From the NCBI GenBank assembly GCA_902612965.1, contig CACMFN010000001.1, positions 254,001 to 318,000 on the forward strand: a stretch of DNA of 64,000 nucleotides, read 5' to 3'. Shown here in pieces: positions 27,105 to 35,817 of the stretch. This stretch comes from an uncultured SAR116 cluster alpha proteobacterium (GTDB lineage Bacteria > Pseudomonadota > Alphaproteobacteria > Puniceispirillales > GCA-002684695). A model generated the notes under the pieces. It did no database searches, was not told the origin of the DNA, and saw nothing but the letters and a program-made list of their open reading frames with translations. A program made the position numbers and the translations under genes. How positions within the stretch are numbered: the first letter of the stretch is position 1; each line of letters opens with the position of its first letter.

Positions 27105-27443
27105 ATGAAAAAAATCAACGAAGAGCTTTATGTTGGCTCACAAATTAGTGAAGGCGATGTTCAACTCTTAAAAGAACATGGAATTAAAACAATTGTCTGC
27201 AATAGGCCTGACAATGAAGGTCAAGGGCAAACAAACATTGATGCAATTAGAAATGAGGCAAATAATCATGGCCTGTCTGTTGAATATATTCCTTTTGCAC
27301 CATTGAGACTTTCAATGGAGGATATTAAAAATTTTGCAGATCTGTTAAAAAGTGATAAAAAGCCCATTTTTGCTTATTGTTTGTCTGGTTTGAGGTCAGA
27401 GCAAATAGCCCAACTAGCCTATGAATACTTAGAAGACAAATAG
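27105..27443 (+). CDS. DUF442/TIGR01244-family phosphatase-like (rhodanese-type loop) protein
   Basis: 112 residues from the ATG at 27105, chosen for the AAGAAGGA ribosome-binding site 4 bases before it. An upstream ATG at 27060, overlapping the previous stop as ATGA, would add 15 mainly basic residues. ELYVGSQISEGDVQLLKEHGIKTIVCNRPDNEGQ and the active loop AYCLSGLRSEQ (Cys-x4-Arg) are typical of the domain found at the N-terminus of Blh. Likely cytoplasmic sulfurtransferase-type partner of the preceding MBL protein. Confidence 0.8.
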   Translation: MKKINEELYVGSQISEGDVQLLKEHGIKTIVCNRPDNEGQGQTNIDAIRNEANNHGLSVEYIPFAPLRLSMEDIKNFADLLKSDKKPIFAYCLSGLRSEQIAQLAYEYLEDK

Positions 27444-27462
27444 TTTAAGTTTTAATGTTAAA

Positions 27463-28371
27463 ATGCAATTTCCCAAACTAGGAATATCATTAAGAAGCCT
27501 TAAAAGAGATGGCAGTGATTTTTCTGAAAGGGTTAACGAAGTTTCCAATTATAATCCTTTTAGTATAGAGTTAATGGGTTTTGCACAAGATTTGATTTTT
27601 AATGGAAATTTAAACCAACAAAGAATAGATATTTTAAATCAAGAACTTGAGAGGTTTTCAGGAAAAAAAACTTTTCATGGTCCCATGGTAGTTAACTTCT
27701 TAGATAAAAAAGATAATTTAAAAGATTATGAAAAATTAACTCAGTCTTATATCGATCTTACACATAAACTAAATGCAGAAAAAATTATTATTCATACTGG
27801 TTTCTGCGATAACGACAGTGACGAAAGCCTAAAGCAAAAATACTCTATACAACGTGATTACTTGAAAAGTATTGGGGACTATGCTGCAGAAAGAAATGTT
27901 ATTATATGTGTAGAAAATATTTTCCCTTTTTCTCTTTCGTATCATACAGCGCTTCCCTCAAAGTTATCTGAAGAGATAAACACTATTAACCATGAAAATG
28001 TTAGTGCTTGTTTTGATGTAAGTCATGCTTACATTTGCTGTAATATTTACCAAGCTGATTTTTTAGAGAATTCCATGAATTTAGGAGGTATTTCCGATCA
28101 TTGGCATGTACATGATAGTTTTGGTAAATTAAATTATGATTACCTTAAAGCCACAAAATCTGAAGCACTTTCCTTAGGTAATGGAGATCTTCACTTAGCT
28201 GTTGGCGATGGAAGCATCCCTTGGAAACAAATAATATCAAATACAAAAATTAAATCTGATACTGTCTTTAATATTGAACTTAATCCTGAGCTTTGGTTTG
28301 ATCTTGAAAAATGTGTAAATAGTACTTTAGAATTAATTGAATTTTCAAAAGATAGATCAATATCAAAGTAA
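27463..28371 (+). CDS. Sugar phosphate isomerase/epimerase family (TIM-barrel) protein
   Basis: 302 residues with the AP-endonuclease-2/xylose-isomerase-like barrel pattern: ISLRSLKRDG at the start, KIIIHTGF, VIICVENIFPF (metal Glu), VSACFDVSHAYI (Asp/His), and HWHVHDSFGKL near residue 220. Metal-dependent sugar or polyol isomerases and epimerases share this layout. It starts 19 bases after the DUF442 gene and 77 bases before an ABC sugar-type importer, which suggests that it acts on the imported compound. Substrate unknown. Confidence 0.75.
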   Translation: MQFPKLGISLRSLKRDGSDFSERVNEVSNYNPFSIELMGFAQDLIFNGNLNQQRIDILNQELERFSGKKTFHGPMVVNFLDKKDNLKDYEKLTQSYIDLTHKLNAEKIIIHTGFCDNDSDESLKQKYSIQRDYLKSIGDYAAERNVIICVENIFPFSLSYHTALPSKLSEEINTINHENVSACFDVSHAYICCNIYQADFLENSMNLGGISDHWHVHDSFGKLNYDYLKATKSEALSLGNGDLHLAVGDGSIPWKQIISNTKIKSDTVFNIELNPELWFDLEKCVNSTLELIEFSKDRSISK

Positions 28372-28448
28372 AATTTGAAATTAAAACTTTAATATTATTT
28401 TTATTTCAGTTTAATTATAAATAACAATTTTTAAAGTACAGTTAACAA

Positions 28449-29573
28449 ATGATGAATTTCTATAAGAAGCATTCAGAAAAATTAATTGGATATACTTTTA
28501 TAACTCCAGCGGTATTAATAATAAGTCTTTTTGGTGTTTTTCCAGTTTTCTTTGGAATGTACATGAGTGTTCATAAATGGAAAGTATTTAAAGGAAGATT
28601 TTTAGGTTTTGAAAATTATGAACGTATCTTGGGAAGTTTATCAGCGTTTTGGTTTTTTGTTATTGGTCTACTGTTTCTTATTTTAAGTTATTGGGTTTGG
28701 TCTGAATTCAAAGACAAATTTAAAAACAAACTTTATGTTTTGATATCTTCTGTATTAATTCTCATTATTGGAATTTATTTAATCAATATTAACTGGGGTA
28801 TAATGATATCTGAAGGAGATGATGATTATTTATATTCATTAATCTACACATTATATTATTCCCTTTTTACAATAATCTTCGAAGTTGGCTTGGGCCTGGT
28901 CATCGCGTTTGCACTTTATCAAAAATTAGCAGGTAAACAGTTTTTCCAAATGATACTTTTATTTCCTTACATCACACCTGCTGTAATGGGAGCTGCGGTA
29001 TTTTTTCTAATTTTTGGAAAAGCAGAAACTTCTTTTTTAAATCAATTTGTGGGTTTGTTTGGTATAGAACCGCAGCTATGGCTTTTCGATAAGCGCCCTA
29101 TAACAGAAGTCTTGTTTGGTGTTAAAATCGACGGCCTTTTTGCAGGGCCAAGCCTCGCATTAACATCGTCAATTTTTTACGGTATTTGGTCTTACACTGG
29201 CTATTACGCGATTATCTTGTTAGCCGGACTTTCAATTATTCCAAGTGATCTATATGAAGCTGCAAAAGTAGAAGGCGCCTCTAGATGGCAGACGTTTGTA
29301 AAAATAACAATACCACTTTTGATGCCAATAATTTTCTTTTTAATGTTAACAGGCTTTATTAATACTTTCCAAGCATTTAATAGTATATTTGTAATGCAAA
29401 CATCCTCAGCAGGAGACACTATGGATGTTGTTACTATTGAAATTTTTGATCACTTTTGGGGAAGGGTAAAATACGGCTATGCAGCAGCTGAAGGTGTAAT
29501 ATTATTTATACTTTTAAATGTTCTAGCGATTTCTCAATATGTTATTTTTAGGAAAAGAATTAATTATGACTAA
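28449..29573 (+). CDS. ABC transporter permease, carbohydrate type (MalF-like)
   Basis: 374 residues. The N-terminal helix FITPAVLIISLFGVFPVFFGMYMSV and the EAA loop YEAAKVEGASRWQTFVKITIPLL are characteristic of CUT1 sugar permeases. A larger insertion (residues 55-120) contains two extra predicted helices. It forms a dimer with the next permease and works with the binding protein at 30510. No ATP-binding subunit is encoded beside them, so a shared MsmX/UgpC-type ATPase must serve it. Confidence 0.9.
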   Translation: MMNFYKKHSEKLIGYTFITPAVLIISLFGVFPVFFGMYMSVHKWKVFKGRFLGFENYERILGSLSAFWFFVIGLLFLILSYWVWSEFKDKFKNKLYVLISSVLILIIGIYLININWGIMISEGDDDYLYSLIYTLYYSLFTIIFEVGLGLVIAFALYQKLAGKQFFQMILLFPYITPAVMGAAVFFLIFGKAETSFLNQFVGLFGIEPQLWLFDKRPITEVLFGVKIDGLFAGPSLALTSSIFYGIWSYTGYYAIILLAGLSIIPSDLYEAAKVEGASRWQTFVKITIPLLMPIIFFLMLTGFINTFQAFNSIFVMQTSSAGDTMDVVTIEIFDHFWGRVKYGYAAAEGVILFILLNVLAISQYVIFRKRINYD

Positions 29574-30411
29574 AATTTTTAATTCTGAAACTAGAGCGCC
29601 ATATATTATCTTGTCATTGGTATTCATCATATCAATATATCCTTTCTTTTATATGATAATGACCTCCCTAATGACGGCAGGTGAGGCAATAAATCAATAT
29701 GTTTTTCCTAGAAGTCCTATGTTCGAAAATTATGTTGAGGTTTGGACGTCTAATAATTTCCAGAGATATACAATTAACAGTATTATTATAAGTACTATTA
29801 CAGTGCTTGGTGTTTTGTTAACAAGTATTCCCGCTGCTTATTCCTTTGCTCGAATAGAATTCCCTTTTAAAAACCTAATTTTTTATTTGCTTCTTTTATC
29901 CTTAATGATACCTGAGATAATCACTTTGCTTCCTCATTTGCTGATAATTAGAGGTGAAATTATTCCGTTGCCATTTGGTCCTACATGGATGAATACCTTA
30001 CAAGGATTAACAGTCCCTTTTATGGGCAATATTTTTGTTATTTTTCTTTTAAGACAATACTTTAAAAAAATTCCAAATGAACTTTGGGAAGCTGCACGAC
30101 TCGACGGCGCGTCTCACTTTTATTTCTTAACCCGTATTGTAATTCCAATGAGTATGCCAATTATTGTTACTGTTGGCCTTTTCACTTTTATCATTGCATG
30201 GAACAGTTTTGCGTGGCCTCTTTTGATATTAACAAAGGAGGATTGGTATCCTGTAACCGTCTCTGTATATAGCTTTGTAAGAGAAGTAGGACCTAACTTT
30301 CACTTGCTTATGGCAGCTTGTTTAATCGCTATAGCGCCAATACTAATTTTGTATTTTTTCACTCAAAGATTATTCATTGAAAGCATATCCAATTTTGGTA
30401 TAAAAGAATAA
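29566..30411 (+). CDS. ABC transporter permease, carbohydrate type (MalG-like)
   Basis: 281 residues. I take the ATG at 29566 as start because an AGGAAAAG ribosome-binding site lies 8 bases before it and it overlaps the preceding stop by 8 bases; an in-frame ATG at 29539 would add 9 residues. The EAA loop is WEAARLDGASHFYFLTRIVIPMSMP, and the C-terminus has the usual QRLFIESISNFGIKE ending. Inner-membrane partner of the MalF-like protein. Confidence 0.9.
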   Translation: MTKIFNSETRAPYIILSLVFIISIYPFFYMIMTSLMTAGEAINQYVFPRSPMFENYVEVWTSNNFQRYTINSIIISTITVLGVLLTSIPAAYSFARIEFPFKNLIFYLLLLSLMIPEIITLLPHLLIIRGEIIPLPFGPTWMNTLQGLTVPFMGNIFVIFLLRQYFKKIPNELWEAARLDGASHFYFLTRIVIPMSMPIIVTVGLFTFIIAWNSFAWPLLILTKEDWYPVTVSVYSFVREVGPNFHLLMAACLIAIAPILILYFFTQRLFIESISNFGIKE

Positions 30412-30509
30412 AATAAATGCATATTTGAAATAGAATATTTGACATAAATATGTAATCTAAATCTTGTATTAGTACTTTATCAATTAACTAAATAAAACTG
30501 GGGTAGGTT

Positions 30510-31841
30510 ATGAAACTTTCAAAAATTATAATAAAATTACTTTTTGCTTCTTTAATCTTGATTTCAGGCAAAGCTTTCGCGGTAACAGCTGATGATATTG
30601 AAAATGCTGACCCAACTGGTCAAACAGTAGAATTTTGGGTTCAATATTCTGATGAAAGACTTGATGCGATGAAAGCAAGGGCTGAAAGATTTGAGGCAGA
30701 AACAGGAATCAAAGTAAATGTGGTTTACAAAGGTCACTATGGAAAAGTTCAGTCTGCGATGATGTCATCTGCGGGAACTAAAGACATTGCTGATGTAGCT
30801 AGAGGTTATGGTAATGCTGCTGCAGATATGTATATTGTCAAAGCTTCTATAGACCAATCAATTCTGGCAAATAGTAAAAAATGGGGTGTCACTCAAGCTG
30901 ATAAAGATGACTGGGGTGCAAATTGGACAGTTGGTTACTCACCTTATTTTGATGGAAATCCAAAATTACTTCATGAAGTTGGAAAATCAATCGAAATTCT
31001 ATATTACAACAAAGATTGGTTGAATGAACTTGGACTGAATGAGCCAAAGACACCTGCTGATTTTGCTAAAGCAGCTTGTGCTGCTACTAACCAAGACTTT
31101 AGCGGTAAAATGGGTGAGGAGCCAAGTTACGGGTATGAAATAGATACTGATGCTAGTAATTTTGCTGCATGGGTTTTTGCTCATGGCGGTGATGTATTTG
31201 ACTATCAATCAGGTCAATACATTTTCAATGGACCAAAATCAGTTGAGGCCATGGAATTTATTCAAGGCATGTCCAGTAAAGGGTGTGCAATAGCTGCAAG
31301 AGGCAAATACACAGACCAGCAATATTTAGGGCAAGGTTCTGTATTGTTCTCCGCCGGATCTACATCAGGAATTACATATTTCCAAAAAGCTATTGAAGAA
31401 GGCTACAATGGTAACTGGGATGTTGCGCCAATGTCTTACACTACAAGTGAGCCAGTGCTTAACCTATACGGTGGTGGTTTAATTATGGGTAATACAGGTG
31501 ACGCAAATAGAATGGTAGCTGCATATCAGTGGATGAAGTATATTTCAAATACTGAAAATTCAGCTGTATGGTCAACTGAGAGTGGTTACGGTTTTGTTAG
31601 AACTTCATCTGCAAATCATCCTTTGATTAAAGAAAAAAGAGATGCTTTAGCTCAGTATGACAAATCATTATCTATGGTTAAGTACGGAAAAGGTGAGCCT
31701 GCAGTTCCTGGTTACTATTCCGTTAGAGGCGAAGTTGAAAAAGCTTACGCTGCGATTATTAATGGAGAAGACATTATGTCTACTCTTAACCAACTAAACA
31801 AAGATGCAAATGAAATCTTGAAAGATGCAACAGATAACTAA
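30510..31841 (+). CDS. ABC transporter substrate-binding protein, family 1 (sugar/glycerol-phosphate type)
   Basis: 443 residues. Signal peptide with cleavage after GKAFA (about residue 24), then a periplasmic two-lobe binding protein (VEFWVQYSDERLDAMKARAERFEAETGIKV; later IEILYYNKDWLNELGL). Similar in plan to UgpB/ThuE/MalE proteins. Ligand unknown: sugar, polyol or glycerol-phosphodiester are all possible. It ends the three-gene importer operon and is followed by a strong terminator at 31866. In this importer the binding protein is encoded last. Confidence 0.88.
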   Translation: MKLSKIIIKLLFASLILISGKAFAVTADDIENADPTGQTVEFWVQYSDERLDAMKARAERFEAETGIKVNVVYKGHYGKVQSAMMSSAGTKDIADVARGYGNAAADMYIVKASIDQSILANSKKWGVTQADKDDWGANWTVGYSPYFDGNPKLLHEVGKSIEILYYNKDWLNELGLNEPKTPADFAKAACAATNQDFSGKMGEEPSYGYEIDTDASNFAAWVFAHGGDVFDYQSGQYIFNGPKSVEAMEFIQGMSSKGCAIAARGKYTDQQYLGQGSVLFSAGSTSGITYFQKAIEEGYNGNWDVAPMSYTTSEPVLNLYGGGLIMGNTGDANRMVAAYQWMKYISNTENSAVWSTESGYGFVRTSSANHPLIKEKRDALAQYDKSLSMVKYGKGEPAVPGYYSVRGEVEKAYAAIINGEDIMSTLNQLNKDANEILKDATDN

Positions 31842-31865
31842 TTAGAATTTGTTGTTGATAAATTT

Positions 31866-31897
31866 AAAGGGTGGCTTTTTTTAGTCACCCTTTTTTT
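31866..31897 (+). terminator. Intrinsic terminator
   Basis: AAAGGGTG, a loop GGCTTTTTTTAGT-like of about 11 bases, CACCCTTT and then a run of T. It closes the importer operon. The A-tract on the opposite side lets it also serve the minus-strand gene at 31896, whose stop lies inside it. Confidence 0.88.
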
Positions 31898-32864
31898 AAT
31901 TATTCTTTTCAAGGCCGGTAGGTAAAACCTCATAGCCCTCTTGGGGTTCTTCATCGTCAACAATTTCAGTTGGAAAACCAGGAGCTAAAACAGATATACC
32001 TGTAGCATCTTCTAATCTTTTTATAATATTTGGAGACCACTCTCTAGGACCATATTTACTTTGTCCATCCTTGAAAATTTGATTAATTAAAGGAGAAATT
32101 TCCAGCGGAATTTTATTCTTTTTTGCTATTTCATCAAATAATCCAATGTCTTTTAGTACGAGATCCATAGTGAAATTAATGTCTCTTGATCCGTTTAAAA
32201 TTACTTGTCCTTCTGTTTCATGTACAAATGAGTTTCCAGATGATATTTTAAAGGCTTCAAAGGTTGTATTTAAGTCTAGCCCTGCAGATTTACATGTAAT
32301 AAGTGCTTCACAAACTGATATAAGATTAGTAGTGGCCAAGTAATTTGTTGCCACTTTAAGAATAGACGCACTTCCTAATTCACCTGTATGTAAGATTTGC
32401 CTGCCTAATGTTTTTAAAACTGGTAAAGCTCTTTCAAAAGTTTTTCTTTCGCCTCCGGCAAAGATTGAAATATTGCCTGTGGCAGCCCTATGGCATCCTC
32501 CAGATACAGGGCAGTCCATAGGTTGGCCATTTGCGCTAGTTACAAGTTCACCAATTCTTCTTACTTCCTCAAAGTCTGTTGTTGACATTTCAAGCCAAAT
32601 TTTTCTTTCTGAGAGGCCTTCAATTACACCGTCACTACCTTCCATTACTGCTGAGCATGCCTGAGGGGAAGGGAGGCAAGTTATAATTACATCACAACTA
32701 ATTGACAATTCCTTTGGATTTTTTGCCCATTCAGCGCCCATTTTCAAATAGGAAGATGATAGGCTGGTATTTAAATCTAAAACACAAAGGCTAAAATTAT
32801 TATTTATTAAATTTTTAGCTAGTTTGCTTCCAACATTTCCAAGACCGATAAAACCAACTTTCAT
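31896..32864 (-). CDS. 3-hydroxyisobutyrate dehydrogenase-family NAD(P) oxidoreductase
   Basis: 322 residues. N-terminal Rossmann motif VGFIGLGNVGSKLAKNL, substrate-binding DCPVSGG near residue 117, and the catalytic Lys in ILKVATNYLAT near residue 168. The family includes 3-hydroxyisobutyrate dehydrogenase, tartronate semialdehyde reductase and glyoxylate reductases. About 25 residues longer than typical members at the C-terminus. GAGGG ribosome-binding site. Pairing with mmsA (24545) would fit valine degradation, but the genes are 6 kb apart. Confidence 0.82.
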   Translation of the reverse strand: MKVGFIGLGNVGSKLAKNLINNNFSLCVLDLNTSLSSSYLKMGAEWAKNPKELSISCDVIITCLPSPQACSAVMEGSDGVIEGLSERKIWLEMSTTDFEEVRRIGELVTSANGQPMDCPVSGGCHRAATGNISIFAGGERKTFERALPVLKTLGRQILHTGELGSASILKVATNYLATTNLISVCEALITCKSAGLDLNTTFEAFKISSGNSFVHETEGQVILNGSRDINFTMDLVLKDIGLFDEIAKKNKIPLEISPLINQIFKDGQSKYGPREWSPNIIKRLEDATGISVLAPGFPTEIVDDEEPQEGYEVLPTGLEKNN

Positions 32865-32926
32865 ATTTGCAATCCCTCTTAAAATAATTACTTTTATTGA
32901 TAAAATATTATTTTCTATGAAGGAAA

Positions 32927-33802
32927 TTAAATATTTTTCTTTTTAAGAGATATAGGATTTATAATTTTTCTTATTGGATCTAAAATTTTCTTTTTATTTT
33001 TTAAATTTAGAGATAAGACCTTACTCTTCAAAATTTTTATTGCTTCATTATTATCATTTGGCAAGCTGTTGATATTTATTGATCTTCCAATATTTATCGT
33101 ATATTTGACTTTTTTCTTATTCAAAACTTCATAAAAGAGCATTATGTCTTTAAGAGAATTGCTGATTTGATCAAATAAATAAAAAAGGAAGGAGTTTCTT
33201 GCCTTAATATGTATAGGAATTACTGGAAGATTATATTTTTTTGCTAAAGAAACAGCTGAAGTCATCCATTGTCGTTCAACTAAATGAAATCCTTCCCTTG
33301 AGGCAAGCCGTCCAGAAGGAAAAATTACAGCCAATCTTTCCACATCAAAAGCCGCTTTTGTAAATTTTAAGGTTTCTCTACTTGAAGAAAGACTTCGTTT
33401 ATCTGACATCCATTGTATTGGTGCAATAAATTTTGATAACTGAGGAAATATTCTTATTGCATCTGCATTTGCATAAAAAAACAAATCAGGCCTTACAAAA
33501 TTTATTGCATGATATATCATTATACCATCAGCTATACCAGTGGGATGATTGCATATTACTATTGCAGATCCACTAGATGGTATATTTTTAATACCAGAAA
33601 TAGTCACTCTCCTTGCAAGCAATTTACACAAAAATTTCAATAATTTTTCACTTGATAAGTATTGAATTTTTTTAGCAACCTTGAGAGTTTTTTTATAATT
33701 TAGTAATTTATATATAATTAGCTTAAGGGATAGTGTAATAGGATCTTTTTTAAATAACCAAGGAGCTCTTTCAAAAATTAATTGGTCAAGAATTTTGTCC
33801 AA
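32927..33802 (-). CDS. Lysophospholipid acyltransferase-like protein
   Basis: 291 residues. AIVICNHPTGIADGIM carries the catalytic His and Asp with five residues between them (H-x5-D), as in haemolysin-type acyltransferases, rather than the H-x4-D of PlsC. VIFPSGRLASRE is the second conserved block. Start is TTG at 33802 with AAAGGG 8 bases upstream; no in-frame ATG lies between it and the preceding stop. A second protein with the same NHP-x-G-x-ADG motif is encoded at 45671. Probably acylates a lysolipid at the inner membrane; acceptor unknown. Confidence 0.75.
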   Translation of the reverse strand: MDKILDQLIFERAPWLFKKDPITLSLKLIIYKLLNYKKTLKVAKKIQYLSSEKLLKFLCKLLARRVTISGIKNIPSSGSAIVICNHPTGIADGIMIYHAINFVRPDLFFYANADAIRIFPQLSKFIAPIQWMSDKRSLSSSRETLKFTKAAFDVERLAVIFPSGRLASREGFHLVERQWMTSAVSLAKKYNLPVIPIHIKARNSFLFYLFDQISNSLKDIMLFYEVLNKKKVKYTINIGRSININSLPNDNNEAIKILKSKVLSLNLKNKKKILDPIRKIINPISLKKKNI

Positions 33803-34033
33803 TTTATTGCCCTTTAAAACTAATAAATTTTATAAATTTTGCTAAAATCAAAAAAACTTTCTTTTATGCCCTTTTTTTTGTTGAAAAGAAGTTTTTTTGA
33901 AATTCTTTGGAAATAATAATTAGAAAAATTAATTTTATTTTTAAAATGAAAAATATACTTTAACATAAGCGCCCCACACCTTAAAAAAACAAAAGATATG
34001 TTACAACCTTGTGTATATTTTATTACAAATTAA

Positions 34034-34312
34034 TTAAATATCTGTTTGAAGTTTTGGGCTGTTATCATTCGCTGAGGGTGGAATAATTTCGTCTTTTGGC
34101 ATTGGTAGATCTACATCCAGATACTCTACATGCAGAATAGATGCGTCTAATTTATCTTCTAGCAGTTTTGTAAGAGCGTCCTCTGATAGACCCAGGGCAT
34201 TACTTTGTAAGTCTATAGCCACAAGCATAGCTGAACTTTTAAACTTTTCTTCTTTTCTTTGCTGAAAAGGTAAAATATTTGTATCTTTTTCAAATTCTTT
34301 CTCTGAAGACAA
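34034..34312 (-). CDS. Hypothetical protein, 92 residues
   Basis: I do not recognise this protein. It is soluble and acidic with a helical middle (SSAMLVAIDLQSNALGLSEDALTKLLEDKL) and a proline-rich polar tail (MPKDEIIPPSANDNSPK). The ATG at 34312 faces away from the SAM riboswitches and bhmT. The 231 bases downstream, up to the acyltransferase at 33802, contain A/T-rich tracts and no gene that I can support. Confidence 0.55.
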   Translation of the reverse strand: MSSEKEFEKDTNILPFQQRKEEKFKSSAMLVAIDLQSNALGLSEDALTKLLEDKLDASILHVEYLDVDLPMPKDEIIPPSANDNSPKLQTDI

Positions 34313-34459
34313 CCTATTTCTCCATAAATAATAAGCCCTTAATTAATTATTAATATATAAAAAAATATATTACAACATATTGTGTAAATAATTTATCAAG
34401 ATACTATTTGTTGTATCCAATAATTTTATTTAAATTACAAAATTAAAAATTTATTAATA

Positions 34460-34475
34460 GTGGGATTGATCCCAC
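34460..34475. repeat. Near-perfect palindrome upstream of the SAM riboswitches
   Basis: GTGGGAT-TG-ATCCCAC: 7-base arms with a 2-base centre, between the divergent 92-aa gene and the SAM-II element. The loop is too short for a stable RNA hairpin at full length, so it may be a protein operator. No known motif recognised. Confidence 0.45.
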
Positions 34476-34499
34476 ATACTATCTATGTTATCGTAAATA

Positions 34500-34549
34500 T
34501 GCGCCGATTTGTTAACAGCTTGCGGGCGCTTAAAAAATTCAGCTAAAAG
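34500..34549 (+). promoter_or_regulatory. SAM-II riboswitch
   Basis: The stretch GCGCCGATTTGTTAACAGC, then TTGCGGGCGCTTAAAA, then CAGCTAAAAG lines up with the SAM-II pseudoknot: GCGC stem, GATTTnnTAAC loop, TTGCnnGCGC and the GCTAAA 3' strand. It heads the bhmT leader. Its last ten bases are exactly complementary to the 5' side of the terminator that follows, which suggests transcriptional control: SAM bound frees the terminator. Confidence 0.85.
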
Positions 34550-34557
34550 TCTTCTAG

Positions 34558-34580
34558 CCCAGCTTTTAGCTGGGTTTTTT
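34558..34580 (+). terminator. Riboswitch-controlled intrinsic terminator
   Basis: CCCAGCT-TTT-AGCTGGG followed by six T. The segment CTTTTAGCTG (34563-34572) inside the hairpin is the exact complement of CAGCTAAAAG (34540-34549) in the SAM-II aptamer, so the two structures compete. Confidence 0.85.
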
Positions 34581-34599
34581 ATTAAAATTTAATTTAAAA

Positions 34600-34656
34600 G
34601 TGGGCATTTAATCTTCAACTTGTGCGCCTATTAGGAATTAAGCACTAAAGCGGGGA
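34600..34656 (+). promoter_or_regulatory. Probable SAM-V riboswitch over the bhmT ribosome-binding site
   Basis: GGGCATTTAATCTTCAACTTG, GTGCGCC and GCACTAAAGCGGGG resemble SAM-V, known in tandem behind SAM-II before bhmT in marine Alphaproteobacteria. GGGCA can pair with TGCGCC, and GTGC with GCAC as a pseudoknot. The GGGG at 34652 is the ribosome-binding site, 5 bases before the ATG, so this second aptamer would control translation. Confidence 0.65.
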
Positions 34657-34660
34657 ATTT

Positions 34661-35722
34661 ATGAAAAATATTATAAATGAAATTAATTTTAAAAACGAAA
34701 TATTGATAGCCGATGGTGCAACCGGTACTAATTATTTTGATGATGGACTACAAGCAGGTGACCCACCTGAATTATGGAATATTGAAAAATCACAAAGTGT
34801 AATTGAGCTGCATAGAAAATTTATTCAGGCAGGCGCAAATATTATACTTACAAATACATTTGGAGCAAATGAGCTAAGAATGAAATTTCATGGTATTGAT
34901 AGCAAACTCAATGAGATTAATATCAATGCAGTTAAACTAGCTAAGGCAGCAGTAACTGATTTAAATAAATCAAATGTAATGATTGGTGGCTCAATTGGTC
35001 CAACAGGTGAAATCTTTCAAGCTAATGGAGGTACATTCTCTTACAGCGAGGCAATAGACGTGTTTTACAATCAGTCCATTGTTTTAAAAAAAGGTGGTGT
35101 TGATTTTTTGTGGATCGAAACCTTGTCCTCACTAGAGGAAGTTGACGCTGCACTTACAGCTTCTGATAAATCTGGTATGAAAGCTGTTATTACGATGTCA
35201 TTTGATACAGCAAAGAAGACAATGATGGGTGTTTCTCCATATGAGTTTGTGAAATTTATAAATAATAGAAGAAATAAACCTTTAGCTATTGGAGCAAACT
35301 GCGGAATTGGACCTTCTGAATTGCTTATTTCAATGAAGGAAATTAAAGACCACTTAAGCAATGAAATACTTCTCGTTGCCAAAGGTAATTGCGGCATCCC
35401 AGAATATAAAAATGGTAAAGTTACTTATAATGGCAATCCGAAAGTGATGTCTAAATACGCATTACTATGTAAACTTATTGGCATCGATATTATCGGTGGA
35501 TGCTGCGGTACTACACCTGAGCATATTTTATCAATAAAAAATTCTTTAAGAGATAATGCAATAAGCCGATCAAAACTTAACACAATGCAGTCAATACTTC
35601 ATAATGAACATGACTTCTCAAAATTGATTAGCTGTGAAATAGGACTACCTTGGGGACAAATTGCATCAGAAGAATTAAAGTCGACAAGAAAAAAAACTAG
35701 AAGAAGAAAAAGTCTTGTCTAA
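34661..35722 (+). CDS. bhmT: Betaine-homocysteine S-methyltransferase
   Basis: 353 residues of the Zn-dependent homocysteine methyltransferase family. The three zinc Cys are Cys214 in GANCGIGPSE and Cys281/Cys282 in GGCCGTTPEH. DGATGTNYFDDG at the N-terminus binds homocysteine. It would turn glycine betaine plus homocysteine into dimethylglycine plus methionine. It is controlled by tandem SAM riboswitches, as in SAR11. Followed by metY 95 bases on. Its product is the substrate of the dimethylglycine-dehydrogenase-like gene at 21295. The C-terminal tail is basic (RKKTRRRKS). Confidence 0.85.
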   Translation: MKNIINEINFKNEILIADGATGTNYFDDGLQAGDPPELWNIEKSQSVIELHRKFIQAGANIILTNTFGANELRMKFHGIDSKLNEININAVKLAKAAVTDLNKSNVMIGGSIGPTGEIFQANGGTFSYSEAIDVFYNQSIVLKKGGVDFLWIETLSSLEEVDAALTASDKSGMKAVITMSFDTAKKTMMGVSPYEFVKFINNRRNKPLAIGANCGIGPSELLISMKEIKDHLSNEILLVAKGNCGIPEYKNGKVTYNGNPKVMSKYALLCKLIGIDIIGGCCGTTPEHILSIKNSLRDNAISRSKLNTMQSILHNEHDFSKLISCEIGLPWGQIASEELKSTRKKTRRRKSLV

Positions 35723-35817
35723 GGAAATTAAAAATAAAAACTTTTTATAGACATTAAGATTTCAAATTTGTAAAAAAAATGTATTCTTTCTTTTCTTGCC
35801 AATCTAAGGAGATTTAC

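Noticed and set aside
33803-34033. Small gene or RNA in the 231-base gap
   Set aside because: Homopolymer-rich A/T sequence, no frame with a start signal and no recognisable RNA motif.
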